This document shows positions 52,132 through 62,813 of a stretch of 64,000 bases of DNA, one piece after another. The notes beneath the pieces are model-generated. The model made no database searches. It was not told the origin of the DNA and saw only the letters and a list, made by a program, of their open reading frames with translations. Position 1 is the first letter of the stretch. Each line of letters begins with the position of its first letter. Source of the stretch: an uncultured Salinisphaerales bacterium. Lineage in GTDB: Bacteria > Pseudomonadota > Gammaproteobacteria > Nevskiales > CAJXLF01. The stretch spans positions 396,761-460,760 of the forward strand of contig CAJXLF010000001.1 in NCBI GenBank assembly GCA_913055805.1, written 5' to 3'. A program made the translations under genes and the position numbers.

Positions 52132-52791
52132 ATGGTTTCTGCTGGATCGCAAAAAACAGATTGGCGCCATTGCGGGCAGTTGCTGGCCGACGGGATAGCC
52201 GATCTGGACTTGACCGTGAGCGCCAAGGCGCGTGGCGATTTGATGCGCTATCTGCAGGAACTGGTGCAGTGGAACAAGACCTATAATCTGACCGCGGTGC
52301 GTGATCCGGTGCAGATGGTGGTGAAGCATCTGCTGGACAGCCTCAGCGTGCTGCCGTACATCGGCAAGGGGCAGATCGCGGATGTGGGCAGCGGGGCCGG
52401 TCTGCCGGGGATTCCGCTGTCACTGGTGGCGCCACGCAATGAATATATATTGATCGACAGCAACGGCAAGAAGGCTGCTTTCATGCGGCATGTGGTAAGG
52501 CGCTTCGGTCTTAAACATGTGCGTGTGTTGCAAACCCGTGCCGAGGACTACCAGCCTGACCTGCCGTTTGATACCGTGGTCAGTCGCGCCTGCGCGGCGG
52601 TAGAAGATCTGGTGGGGGTTGCCGGCCATTTATGCGGGCCGCAAAGCCGGATGCTGGCCATGCTGGGCAAGGTGCCGGCAGAGCTGCCGGATACTGTTGC
52701 GGGTTTTCGTTTGGCCTCGGTGGAGGCGTTACAGGTGCCTGGCCTGTCGGCCGAGCGGCACCTGGCGATTTTGGAGCGCGCCCTGATCTAG
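52132..52791 (+). CDS. rsmG: 16S rRNA (guanine527-N7)-methyltransferase
   Basis: RsmG (GidB) methylates G527 of 16S rRNA. The AdoMet-binding core is ADVGSGAGLPGIPLSL with YILIDSNGKKAAFMRH after it, and WNKTYNLTAV precedes. I start it at ATG 52132 (219 residues), close to the family's usual 205-215; the open frame from 52012 adds 40 residues without similarity. parA and parB follow, the common order near chromosome origins, but mnmG, which usually stands before rsmG, is replaced here by the divergent aquaporin operon. Confidence 0.93.
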   Translation: MVSAGSQKTDWRHCGQLLADGIADLDLTVSAKARGDLMRYLQELVQWNKTYNLTAVRDPVQMVVKHLLDSLSVLPYIGKGQIADVGSGAGLPGIPLSLVAPRNEYILIDSNGKKAAFMRHVVRRFGLKHVRVLQTRAEDYQPDLPFDTVVSRACAAVEDLVGVAGHLCGPQSRMLAMLGKVPAELPDTVAGFRLASVEALQVPGLSAERHLAILERALI

Positions 52792-52827
52792 GGCCTGATA
52801 AGGAGCAGTGGCTGCGAGGGAGTATTC

Positions 52828-53604
52828 ATGAGTCGTATTTTTGCGGTAACGAATCAGAAAGGCGGGGTGGGCAAGACCACCACCAGCGTCAATCTGGCCG
52901 CCGCTCTGGCAGCCAGTGGCCGCAGCGTGCTGCTGATTGATGTGGATGCCCAGGGCAACGCCACCATGGGCGTGGGCGTGAACAAGGATGAATTGACCCG
53001 TACCGGTTGTGATGTGCTGCTGGGCGAGGCCGATATGGACGAGGCCATTATCGATCTCAAGGAACTCGGCTTTTCCCTGTTACCCAGTAATGCCGACATG
53101 ACCGCGGCCGAAGTGGGTCTGCGCCAGCGCCAGAACGGCGAGCAGGCTCTGAAGACTGCTCTGCAGGATATGCAGCGGCATTTCGACTACGTGATTATCG
53201 ACTGCCCGCCGGCCCTGTCCATGCTCACGGTGAATGCGCTGTCGGCCTGCAGTGGCGTGCTGATTCCCATGCAATGCGAGTACTACGCCCTCGAGGGACT
53301 TTCTGCCTTGCTGGATACCGTCGAAAAAGTACGCAGTGTGATCAATCCCGATCTGCAGATCGAGGGCTTGCTGCGCACCATGTACGATCCGCGCAACCGT
53401 TTGTCCGGTGAGGTATCGGACCAGTTGGTGGCGCATTTCAAGGACAAGGTCTACGAGACCATTATTCCGCGTAACGTACGTCTGGCCGAGGCGCCCAGTC
53501 ACGGCATCCCGGTGCTGCAATACGATGCAAATTGTGCGGGCGCTCAGGCCTACCAGGCGCTGGCGGCAGAAGTACAGCAACGCGCCACGCGGCGAGCGGC
53601 CTAG
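52828..53604 (+). CDS. parA: chromosome partitioning ATPase ParA (Soj)
   Basis: A 258-residue ParA-type ATPase. The deviant Walker A motif KGGVGKTT starts at Lys11, Walker A' is VLLIDVDAQGNAT, and Walker B is YVIIDCPPALSM. The chromosomal type is supported by the absence of an N-terminal DNA-binding domain and by its place between rsmG and parB. It works with ParB-parS complexes to move origins apart. Confidence 0.95.
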   Translation: MSRIFAVTNQKGGVGKTTTSVNLAAALAASGRSVLLIDVDAQGNATMGVGVNKDELTRTGCDVLLGEADMDEAIIDLKELGFSLLPSNADMTAAEVGLRQRQNGEQALKTALQDMQRHFDYVIIDCPPALSMLTVNALSACSGVLIPMQCEYYALEGLSALLDTVEKVRSVINPDLQIEGLLRTMYDPRNRLSGEVSDQLVAHFKDKVYETIIPRNVRLAEAPSHGIPVLQYDANCAGAQAYQALAAEVQQRATRRAA

Positions 53605-53627
53605 CGAGAGCGGGGGAAGGGAAGGAC

Positions 53628-54479
53628 ATGGCAACCAAAAAACGCAGCCTGGGGAGAGGGCTTGATGCGCTGCTGACCGGGGCGGTGAGTGCGCCGCAAC
53701 CGGCGGATGGTGAAAGTCTGCGCGAGATTCCTGTAGACGAATTGCATCCTGGCCGATATCAGCCGCGCCGCGAGATTGATCCGGAGGCGTTGGAGTCTCT
53801 GGCTCAGTCCATTCGCGCCCAGGGCGTGGTACAGCCACTGGTGGTGCGTGAGTTCGAGCACGGTTACGAGATTATCGCCGGTGAGCGGCGCTGGCGCGCC
53901 TCGCAGATTGCCGGCCTCAAGCGTGTGCCTGCCATTGTGCGCGAGGTCACCGACGATGTGGCGCTGGCCGTGGCGCTTATTGAAAACATCCAGCGCGAGG
54001 ATCTGAATCCGCTGGAAGAGGCTGCTGCACTGCAGCGCCTGATCAAGGAATGCAAGATGACGCACAAGCAGTGTGCTGAATCCGTGGGCCGCTCGCGGGC
54101 CTCGGTGAGCAACCTGCTGCGTTTGCTGGAACTCAATGACGACGTGCAGGCCATGGTGCGTGGCCGCAAGCTGGAGATGGGGCATGCACGTGCCTTGCTG
54201 TCGCTGCCTGCGGACAAGCAGTCCAAGGTGGCGCAGCGCGTGGTGGCGCTGGGCCTGTCGGTACGTCAGACCGAAGCCATGGTGCGGCAGATGCTGCAGC
54301 CGGCTGAAGAGCAATCCAAAACGCCGCCCGACCCGCGTGTGCATAGTCTGGAGTCTGCCCTGAGCAAGAGTCTGGGCGGGTCAGTGAAAATCCAGGAAAC
54401 AGGCGGCGGCAAGGGGCGCATGGTGCTCAAGTTTTCCAGTTTGCAGGAACTGGACGAGCTGCTGGGCCGCCTGAGCTGA
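53628..54479 (+). CDS. parB: chromosome partitioning protein ParB (Spo0J)
   Basis: A 283-residue ParB. It begins MATKKRSLGRGLDALL, then has the CTPase/ParB box GERRWRASQIAGLKRVPAIVRE and IENIQREDLNPLEEA, followed by the helix-turn-helix MTHKQCAESVGRSRASVSNLLRLL. I start it at ATG 53628, behind GGGGAAGGGAAGGAC, 23 bp after parA; the frame extends upstream into parA. I found no consensus parS site in the window, so its binding site lies elsewhere. Confidence 0.95.
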   Translation: MATKKRSLGRGLDALLTGAVSAPQPADGESLREIPVDELHPGRYQPRREIDPEALESLAQSIRAQGVVQPLVVREFEHGYEIIAGERRWRASQIAGLKRVPAIVREVTDDVALAVALIENIQREDLNPLEEAAALQRLIKECKMTHKQCAESVGRSRASVSNLLRLLELNDDVQAMVRGRKLEMGHARALLSLPADKQSKVAQRVVALGLSVRQTEAMVRQMLQPAEEQSKTPPDPRVHSLESALSKSLGGSVKIQETGGGKGRMVLKFSSLQELDELLGRLS

Positions 54480-54820
54480 AATCAGGCGCTACTTCCACAT
54501 CATCCTTGTCATTCCCGCGCAGGCGGGAATCCTGGCTGAAGTCACCGTGCCGGGATGCCGGCCAGCGGCTGGACCACTTCCGGAATGAGCGTTTTTTGAA
54601 GCGGTTTTGCGCGGATCGCGGAAGCGAAATGCTGCGCCGCAGCATCATAAGCTTTTGATTCATTATGGATTCCCGTCAATTACCTTTGTCTTCGTTGACC
54701 TGTCTGGGCGAAATGCGTATAGTTCGCCGGCCTGCGAGAAGGGAGCACGGGTTGTTTGCGGCTTGCGGGCTGACCTGCTGAGTCACGCCGGTGCCAGCTT
54801 TAAAGAGACTGGATCAGGCA
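54480..54820. other. intergenic region between parB and atpI with a REP-like palindrome
   Basis: About 340 bp without a convincing gene. It holds the ATTCCCGC palindrome at 54511-54530, a further TTCCGGAAT half-unit near 54579, and the probable atp promoter close to 54700-54780, which I could not define with confidence (TTGACC at 54696-54701 and TATAGT at 54718-54723 with 16 bp between them is one candidate). Confidence 0.5.
54511..54530. repeat. REP-like palindrome (ATTCCCGC family), copy 2
   Basis: ATTCCCGC, loop GCAG, GCGGGAAT. Same stem as the unit at 10116-10135. Confidence 0.7.
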
Positions 54821-55195
54821 ATGACAGGAATACGTCCAAGAGGCAAACGTCTCATATTGAGGATCCTGGCAGGTCAGATCGCCATAGGCATGGCTGCAAC
54901 CCTGCTGAGTCAGGTTTGCTTGGGCTTGGAAGCTGCCAAGGCAGCCGCTTACGGCGCCGGTATCGCGATTATTCCGGGTCTGTATTTTGCCCTGCGCGTG
55001 TTTGCTACGCCGCCGGGCACGCCGCCACGGACGATGTTGGCGAAATTATATGCCGGGGAGGTCGGTAAATTTGTTCTGACCGCGGCACTGTTCTTCGGGG
55101 CAGTGATGTGGTTTCCGAAACAGATGTTGCCGGTCATCCTGACCTACATCGCTTGCCTGAGTGTGAACTGGGCGGTGATGTTAAAACCGAACTAA
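54821..55195 (+). CDS. atpI: ATP synthase accessory subunit I
   Basis: A 124-residue membrane protein with four hydrophobic segments, the first gene of the atp operon. AtpI helps assemble the c-ring and has low sequence conservation; the identification rests on size, helices (AGQIAIGMAATLL, AAYGAGIAIIPGLYFALRVF, KFVLTAALFFGAVMWF, VILTYIACLSVNWAVML) and position before atpB. ATG 54821 is preferred over GTG 54791. Confidence 0.88.
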   Translation: MTGIRPRGKRLILRILAGQIAIGMAATLLSQVCLGLEAAKAAAYGAGIAIIPGLYFALRVFATPPGTPPRTMLAKLYAGEVGKFVLTAALFFGAVMWFPKQMLPVILTYIACLSVNWAVMLKPN

Positions 55196-55202
55196 GCGTT
55201 AA

Positions 55203-56027
<825 letters not shown>

Positions 56028-56050
56028 TCCACGTCAGGACTTTATTTTAG

Positions 56051-56347
<297 letters not shown>

Positions 56348-56397
56348 GACCGAACGCATTCAGGTATTAGGCACATCGAACTAGCGAGGCGCGTGGC

Positions 56398-56871
56398 ATG
56401 AATATTAACGCCACCCTGTTAGGCCAGGCGATCACTTTTGCGATCTTCGTCTGGTTCACCATGAAGTATGTATGGCCGCCGATGATGCAGGCCATGCAGG
56501 AACGTCAGAAGCGGATCAGCGATGGTCTGGCGGCTGCCGACCGTGGTGCCCGTGCGCTGAACGAGGCGCGTGAAGAGTCCGAAAAACTGCTCAAGGAAGC
56601 CCGCGAGCAGGCTCAGGAAATCCTGTCTGCCGCCAACCGGCAGGCCAATGAAGCGGTAGAGAATGCCAAGACGCAGGCCCGTGAAGAGGGTGAGCGAATT
56701 GTCAATTCCGCCAAGGCCGAGATCCAGACGGAAATTACCCGGGCCCGCGATGCGCTGAAGCAGGAAGTAGGTACCCTGGCGATTGCCGGTGCAGCCAAGA
56801 TCCTGTCCCGCGAGGTGGATGGCAAGGCGCATGCCGACATCATCGACGATCTCGCCGGCCGGATTCAGTGA
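56398..56871 (+). CDS. atpF: ATP synthase Fo subunit b
   Basis: A 157-residue subunit b: one N-terminal membrane helix ([22 protein letters not shown]) followed by a long charged coiled coil rich in Glu, Ala and Arg that reaches to subunit delta. The stop codon (56869-56871) abuts the first base of a 267-bp inverted-repeat element, so the normal short link to atpH is lost. Confidence 0.97.
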   Translation: MNINATLLGQAITFAIFVWFTMKYVWPPMMQAMQERQKRISDGLAAADRGARALNEAREESEKLLKEAREQAQEILSAANRQANEAVENAKTQAREEGERIVNSAKAEIQTEITRARDALKQEVGTLAIAGAAKILSREVDGKAHADIIDDLAGRIQ

Positions 56872-57138
56872 AGGGCCTGCTGACCATTATTTGACGGTGT
56901 CGCCGGCGGCCGTAAAGCCCCAGCGCACGAAACGAGGAGAGAAGTTTGCTTATTGCAAATGAACGACGAGTGACACAGCGATGGGGCTTTACGGCCCCGT
57001 CCCGCAGGGTTGCTTGCCCAAACCCGCCATACGGCGTTGCTCGCCTTGCCCTTAGAGTGGCTAAGGGCGGCAGCGTGCGCCTTGCCTGGCAGACTTGGGC
57101 AAGCAACGTCATCCGTCAAATAATGGTCAGCAGGCCCT
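56872..57138. mobile_element. 267-bp MITE-like element with perfect 26-bp terminal inverted repeats inside the atp operon
   Basis: 56872-56897 and 57113-57138 are perfect inverted copies (26 bp, beginning AGGGCCTGCTGACC). Inside are two further stems: GGCCGTAAAGCCCCA at 56908-56922 pairing with 56982-56996, and GTTGCTTGCCCAA at 57009-57021 pairing with 57095-57107, the latter enclosing GCCCTTAG/CTAAGGGC (57048-57055 with 57061-57068). No coding frame is convincing. The whole would fold in RNA as a closed multi-branched structure. Neighbouring atpF and atpH lie 0 and 3 bp from its ends. No clear target-site duplication is visible. A non-autonomous transposon or a structured RNA are the two readings. 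Confidence 0.85.
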
Positions 57139-57141
57139 AGT

Positions 57142-57672
57142 ATGGCTGAGCTGAGCACCCTGGCCCGTCCCTACGCCAAGGCCGTTTTCGAACTGGCCCA
57201 GGCGGAAGGCAAGCTGTCGGACTGGTCCGAAAGCCTGGCCTCTCTGGCTGCCGTGACGGCGGCTGAAGAGGTCAAGGCGTTGCTGGGCAATCCGCATGTT
57301 ACTGACGCCAAGTTGGCCGAACTGGTCACCGAGGCCGGCAAACTGGATGCTGCCGGTGCCAACCTGGTACGTCTGCTGGCGGCTAATCGCCGCTTGCATG
57401 CCGCTGGTCTGATTGCCGAGCAGTACGAAGCCATGCGCGCTGAAGCTGAAGGCCGGGTCGATGTCGACGTGGTTTCGGCCAGTGAACTGTCCGGCGAGCA
57501 GCAGGACAAGCTGGCCAAGGCATTGACCAAGCGTCTGGGCCGCGAAGTGCGTCTGGAATGTCGTGTAGAACCCGAGTTACTGGGCGGTGCCGTGATTCGT
57601 GCCGGCGACCTGGTGATTGACGGTTCCCTGAAAGCTGAATTGCAGCGCCTGTCACATAGTGTGGCGCATTAA
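57142..57672 (+). CDS. atpH: ATP synthase F1 subunit delta
   Basis: A 176-residue subunit delta that links the b stalk to the alpha/beta head. Typical are [14 protein letters not shown] at the start, [13 protein letters not shown] in the middle and [29 protein letters not shown] at the end. Only 3 bp separate it from the inserted element; the best ribosome-site match (AGCAGG, 57129-57134) lies inside the element's right terminal repeat, so its translation now depends on that sequence. Confidence 0.97.
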   Translation: MAELSTLARPYAKAVFELAQAEGKLSDWSESLASLAAVTAAEEVKALLGNPHVTDAKLAELVTEAGKLDAAGANLVRLLAANRRLHAAGLIAEQYEAMRAEAEGRVDVDVVSASELSGEQQDKLAKALTKRLGREVRLECRVEPELLGGAVIRAGDLVIDGSLKAELQRLSHSVAH

Positions 57673-57707
57673 ACAACCGAACATCTTTATATTCGAGAGG
57701 AAAGACG

Positions 57708-59264
57708 ATGCAACTGAATCCGTCGGAAATCAGTGAGCTGATCAAGCAGCGCATCGAGAACTTCGATTCCGTTACCGAGGCCCGCAATGTGGGCACCGTG
57801 GTCTCTCTGGCCGACGGTATCGCGCGCATTCACGGCCTTGCAGACTGTCTGCAAGGCGAAATGCTGGAGTTCCCGGCGAATGCCGATGGTCAGCCGACCT
57901 TTGGTCTGGCGCTGAACCTGGAGCGTGACTCCGTGGGTGCGGTGATCCTGGGTGACTACAAGCACGTGGCCGAAGGCGACACGGTGAAAACCACCGGTCG
58001 TATTCTGGAAGTGCCGGTGGGCAACCATCTGCTGGGCCGCGTGGTGAACTCCCTGGGTACGGCCATCGACGGCAAGGGCGCCATCGATGACTCCGTCACC
58101 TCTCCGATTGAAAAAGTGGCGCCGGGTGTAATTACCCGTAAGTCTGTGGACCAGCCGGTGCAGACCGGTCTGAAGTCCATCGACGCCATGATCCCGATCG
58201 GTCGCGGCCAGCGTGAGCTGATCATTGGTGACCGTCAGACCGGCAAGACCGCCATTGCCGTTGACGCTATCATCAATCAGAAGGGCACCGGCGTTAAATG
58301 TATCTACGTGGCTGTGGGTCAGAAGAACTCCTCCATCGCCAACGTGGTGCGCAAGCTCGAAGAGCACGGCGCCATGGAGCACACCATCGTGGTGGCTGCC
58401 TCGGCTTCCGAATCCGCTGCGCTGCAGTTCATTGCACCGTATGCCGGTTGCGCCATGGGCGAATACTTCCGCGACCGCGGTGAAGATGCCCTGATCATTT
58501 ATGACGATCTAACCAAGCAGGCCTGGGCCTACCGTCAGGTATCGCTGTTGCTGCGTCGTCCGCCTGGCCGTGAAGCCTATCCGGGTGACGTGTTCTACCT
58601 GCATTCCCGCCTGCTGGAACGTGCCGCGCGTGTCAACGCCGACTACGTCGAGAAGCAGACCAACGGCGAAGTGAAGGGCAAGACCGGCTCGCTGACCGCG
58701 CTGCCGATCATTGAAACCCAGGCCGGTGACGTGTCTGCCTTCGTGCCGACCAACGTGATCTCCATCACCGACGGCCAGATCTTCCTGGACACCGACCTGT
58801 TCAACGCGGGCATTCGCCCGGCCGTGGACGCCGGTATCTCGGTCTCGCGTGTGGGTGGTGCTGCCCAGACCAAGATCATCAAGAAGCTGGGTGGCGGTGT
58901 ACGTCTGGCTCTGGCTCAGTATCGTGAACTGGCGGCCTTCGCGCAGTTCGCTTCCGATCTGGACGAGGCCACCCGCAAGCAGCTGGAACGCGGTCAGCGC
59001 GTAACCGAGCTGATGAAGCAGAAGCAGTACGCGCCGCTCACCGTGGCGGGTCAGGCTGTTTCGCTGTTCGCCGCTGAAAAGGGTCATCTCGACGACGTCG
59101 CGCTGGACAAGATCGTGGCCTTCGAAGAAGCCCTGCAGGCCTACATGGCCAGCGAGCAGAAAGAGCTGATGGACAAGATCAACGCCTCCGGCGATTACAA
59201 CGACGAGATCGAGTCCGCACTGGAAGCCGCGATTACCACGTTCAAAAAGAACAACGTCTGGTAG
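57708..59264 (+). CDS. atpA: ATP synthase F1 subunit alpha
   Basis: A 518-residue alpha subunit with the P-loop [11 protein letters not shown], the [17 protein letters not shown] segment and the closing arginine-finger region [27 protein letters not shown] before ATG 57708 is a strong ribosome site. Confidence 0.98.
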   Translation: MQLNPSEISELIKQRIENFDSVTEARNVGTVVSLADGIARIHGLADCLQGEMLEFPANADGQPTFGLALNLERDSVGAVILGDYKHVAEGDTVKTTGRILEVPVGNHLLGRVVNSLGTAIDGKGAIDDSVTSPIEKVAPGVITRKSVDQPVQTGLKSIDAMIPIGRGQRELIIGDRQTGKTAIAVDAIINQKGTGVKCIYVAVGQKNSSIANVVRKLEEHGAMEHTIVVAASASESAALQFIAPYAGCAMGEYFRDRGEDALIIYDDLTKQAWAYRQVSLLLRRPPGREAYPGDVFYLHSRLLERAARVNADYVEKQTNGEVKGKTGSLTALPIIETQAGDVSAFVPTNVISITDGQIFLDTDLFNAGIRPAVDAGISVSRVGGAAQTKIIKKLGGGVRLALAQYRELAAFAQFASDLDEATRKQLERGQRVTELMKQKQYAPLTVAGQAVSLFAAEKGHLDDVALDKIVAFEEALQAYMASEQKELMDKINASGDYNDEIESALEAAITTFKKNNVW

Positions 59265-59280
59265 GCCGGGGTAGTTAGTC

Positions 59281-60141
59281 ATGGCAGGCGCAAAGGAAAT
59301 CCGCACCCAGATCAGGAGCGTGCAGAGCACGCAGAAGATCACCAAGGCCATGGAAATGGTGGCCGCGTCGAAAATGCGCAAGGCGCAGGATCGCATGGCT
59401 GCGGCACGTCCCTATGCCGAGAAAATGCGCCGCGTGATCGGTCACCTGGCGCATGCCAATCCTGATTCCCGCCATCCTTTCATGCAGGAGCGTGAGGCCA
59501 AGCGCGTCGGCCTGATCGTGGTCAGCAGTGATCGCGGCCTGTGCGGCGGCCTCAACATCAACCTGTTCCGCCGTACGGTGCAGGTGATCAGGGAGTGGAA
59601 GGGCAAGGGCGCCGAAATTGATGTGGCCGTGGTCGGCAACAAGGGCATCGGCTTCTTCAAGCGCCTGGGCGGCAACGTGGTGGCCGAGGTTTCCCAGCTG
59701 GGCGACAGCCCGCATCTGGAAGACCTGATCGGTTCCATCAAGGTGATGCTGGATGCCTACCGCGAAGGCAGGATCGATCGTCTCGAGCTGATCAGCAACG
59801 AGTTCGTGAACACCATGACCCAGAAGCCGGGTGCGCTGCAGCTGCTGCCCTTGCAGGCGCAGACTGAAGAGGATATGCCGGAGTTCTGGGACTACATCTA
59901 CGAACCCGATGCCGGCGACCTGCTGGATCACTTCCTGATGCGGTACATCGAATCCCAGGTTTACCAGGGCGTGGTGGAAAACGTGGCCTGTGAAATGGCT
60001 GCCCGTATGGTCGCCATGAAGAGCGCCACCGACAACGCCGGCAACCTGATTGACGAATTGCAGCTGGTCTACAACAAGGCCCGCCAGGCGGCCATTACGC
60101 AGGAACTGTCCGAGATTGTCGGCGGTGCTGCGGCCGTCTAG
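59281..60141 (+). CDS. atpG: ATP synthase F1 subunit gamma
   Basis: A 286-residue gamma subunit, the rotating shaft. [36 protein letters not shown] at the start and [47 protein letters not shown] at the end are the invariant helices. It follows atpA after 16 bp. Confidence 0.97.
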   Translation: MAGAKEIRTQIRSVQSTQKITKAMEMVAASKMRKAQDRMAAARPYAEKMRRVIGHLAHANPDSRHPFMQEREAKRVGLIVVSSDRGLCGGLNINLFRRTVQVIREWKGKGAEIDVAVVGNKGIGFFKRLGGNVVAEVSQLGDSPHLEDLIGSIKVMLDAYREGRIDRLELISNEFVNTMTQKPGALQLLPLQAQTEEDMPEFWDYIYEPDAGDLLDHFLMRYIESQVYQGVVENVACEMAARMVAMKSATDNAGNLIDELQLVYNKARQAAITQELSEIVGGAAAV

Positions 60142-60172
60142 GCAGAAGATTTAGTAACAGATTTCAATTTGA

Positions 60173-61615
<1,443 letters not shown>

Positions 61616-61652
61616 TCGGGCGTTCACTGGATAGCAGGAGCCGGACATCGAC

Positions 61653-62069
61653 ATGAAATTACACGTCGACATTGTGAGTGCCGAAGGCCAGATTCATTCG
61701 GGCACGGCACAGATGGTCTTCGCCCCGGCCATCATGGGCGAGGTGGGCATTGCACCCCGCCATGCGCCGCTGCTCAGCCGTCTGAAGCCCGGTACCGTGC
61801 GCGTGCAGGACGAGAACGGCGAGGAGAGTACCTTCTACGTTTCCGGCGGCATGCTGGAAGTGCAGCCGCACCTGGTGACGGTTCTTGCCGATACCGCCGA
61901 ACGTGCCGCGGACATTGATGAAGCTGCCGCAGCCGAGGCCCAGCGCCGGGCCGAGGAAGCGCTTTCCAGTGCCAAGGGTGAAATGGACCTGGCCCGCGCC
62001 CAGGCGGAACTGGCCGAAGCGGCCGCCCGTCTGCATGCGGTGCAGACATTGAAGAAAGCACGCCGCTGA
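61653..62069 (+). CDS. atpC: ATP synthase F1 subunit epsilon
   Basis: A 138-residue epsilon subunit: an N-terminal beta sandwich ([57 protein letters not shown]) and a C-terminal helical hairpin rich in Ala and Glu that can inhibit the enzyme. It is the last gene of the operon and a terminator follows. Confidence 0.97.
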   Translation: MKLHVDIVSAEGQIHSGTAQMVFAPAIMGEVGIAPRHAPLLSRLKPGTVRVQDENGEESTFYVSGGMLEVQPHLVTVLADTAERAADIDEAAAAEAQRRAEEALSSAKGEMDLARAQAELAEAAARLHAVQTLKKARR

Positions 62070-62093
62070 TTCATTGCTTCAGCTGGCGACACG

Positions 62094-62129
62094 AAAGCCA
62101 CCCGACTGTCACGGTCCGGTGGCTTTTTT
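62094..62129 (+). terminator. terminator of the atp operon
   Basis: AAAGCCACC pairs with GGTGGCTTT around a 15-base loop, followed by six T. Confidence 0.88.
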
Positions 62130-62143
62130 GTTTATGCTATGAT

Positions 62144-62156
62144 TTCGTCATACGAA
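62144..62156. promoter_or_regulatory. inverted repeat before vapBC, possible VapB operator
   Basis: TTCGT-CAT-ACGAA is a perfect 5-bp inverted repeat, 23 bp before vapB and next to TATGCTATGAT, a possible -10 region. VapBC complexes usually repress their own operon through such sites. Confidence 0.55.
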
Positions 62157-62179
62157 TTTCTTATCGATAGGAGAAACGT

Positions 62180-62386
62180 ATGGAAACAGTGACCTTGTCA
62201 CCCAAATACCAGATCGTTATTCCGCGATCCATTCGCCAGGCGCTGAAGTTGAAGCCGGGTGAGAAAATCCAGGCTATCCGCTACGGGGACCGGGTCGAGT
62301 TGATTCCGGCGCGCTCGATCAAGGCGGCGCGGGGTTCCCTGAAAGGTATCGATACCAGCATAGAGCGGGAGCCTGATCGCCTGTGA
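62180..62386 (+). CDS. vapB: VapB-type antitoxin with AbrB/SpoVT fold
   Basis: A 68-residue antitoxin. The swapped-hairpin DNA-binding domain is VTLSPKYQIVIPRSIRQALKLKPGEKIQAIRYGDRVELIP; the C-terminal tail, rich in charged residues, should wrap around the toxin. It overlaps vapC by 4 bp. It starts at ATG 62180 behind ATAGGAGAAACG. Confidence 0.9.
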   Translation: METVTLSPKYQIVIPRSIRQALKLKPGEKIQAIRYGDRVELIPARSIKAARGSLKGIDTSIEREPDRL

Positions 62387-62754
62387 ATGTGGTGGACTCT
62401 TCCGGCTGGCTCGAATACCTGGCGGATGAGGCTAATGCCGACTTTTTCGCCAAGCCGCTTTCCAGGGTTTCAAACCTGATCGTGCCTGCCATCAGTATCT
62501 ATGAGGTCTTCAAGCGGGTTCTGCAGCAACGTGACGAGGGCGCCGCACTGGAAGTTGCCGCCCTGATGCAGCAGGGCAAGGTGGTGGAACTGGATTCCTC
62601 ACTTTCCATGACTGCGGCAAGCCTGTCGGTGGAATACAAATTGCCCATGGCCGATAGCATCATTCTGGCGACTTCCAGGGAGCATAATGCTGTTTTGTGG
62701 ACCCAGGATGCCGATTTTGCCGGCATTGACGGAGTAAAATACCGGGCGAAATAA
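62383..62754 (+). CDS. vapC: VapC-type PIN domain toxin (ribonuclease)
   Basis: A 123-residue PIN-domain RNase. The acidic metal-binding residues are Asp5 (VVDSSG), Glu41 (SIYEVFK), Asp91 (PMADSII) and Asp109 (WTQDADF). It starts at GTG 62383, overlapping the vapB stop codon. The pair is inserted between the end of the atp operon and glmU, genes that are often neighbours. Confidence 0.92.
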   Translation: MNVVDSSGWLEYLADEANADFFAKPLSRVSNLIVPAISIYEVFKRVLQQRDEGAALEVAALMQQGKVVELDSSLSMTAASLSVEYKLPMADSIILATSREHNAVLWTQDADFAGIDGVKYRAK

Positions 62755-62813
62755 CTGAAAAATATGCCTGGAAGTGCCAAAATACTGATTTTACAGACGA
62801 AATACTGAGCAGC

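Noticed and set aside
52132-54820. parS site or replication origin near parAB
   Set aside because: I looked for TGTTTCACGTGAAACA-like sequences and DnaA-box clusters. Only partial CACGTG matches inside genes (for example near 61446) were found.
56946-57140. Open frames inside the atpF-atpH element
   Set aside because: Short, overlapping frames on both strands that follow the inverted repeats; no known protein features.
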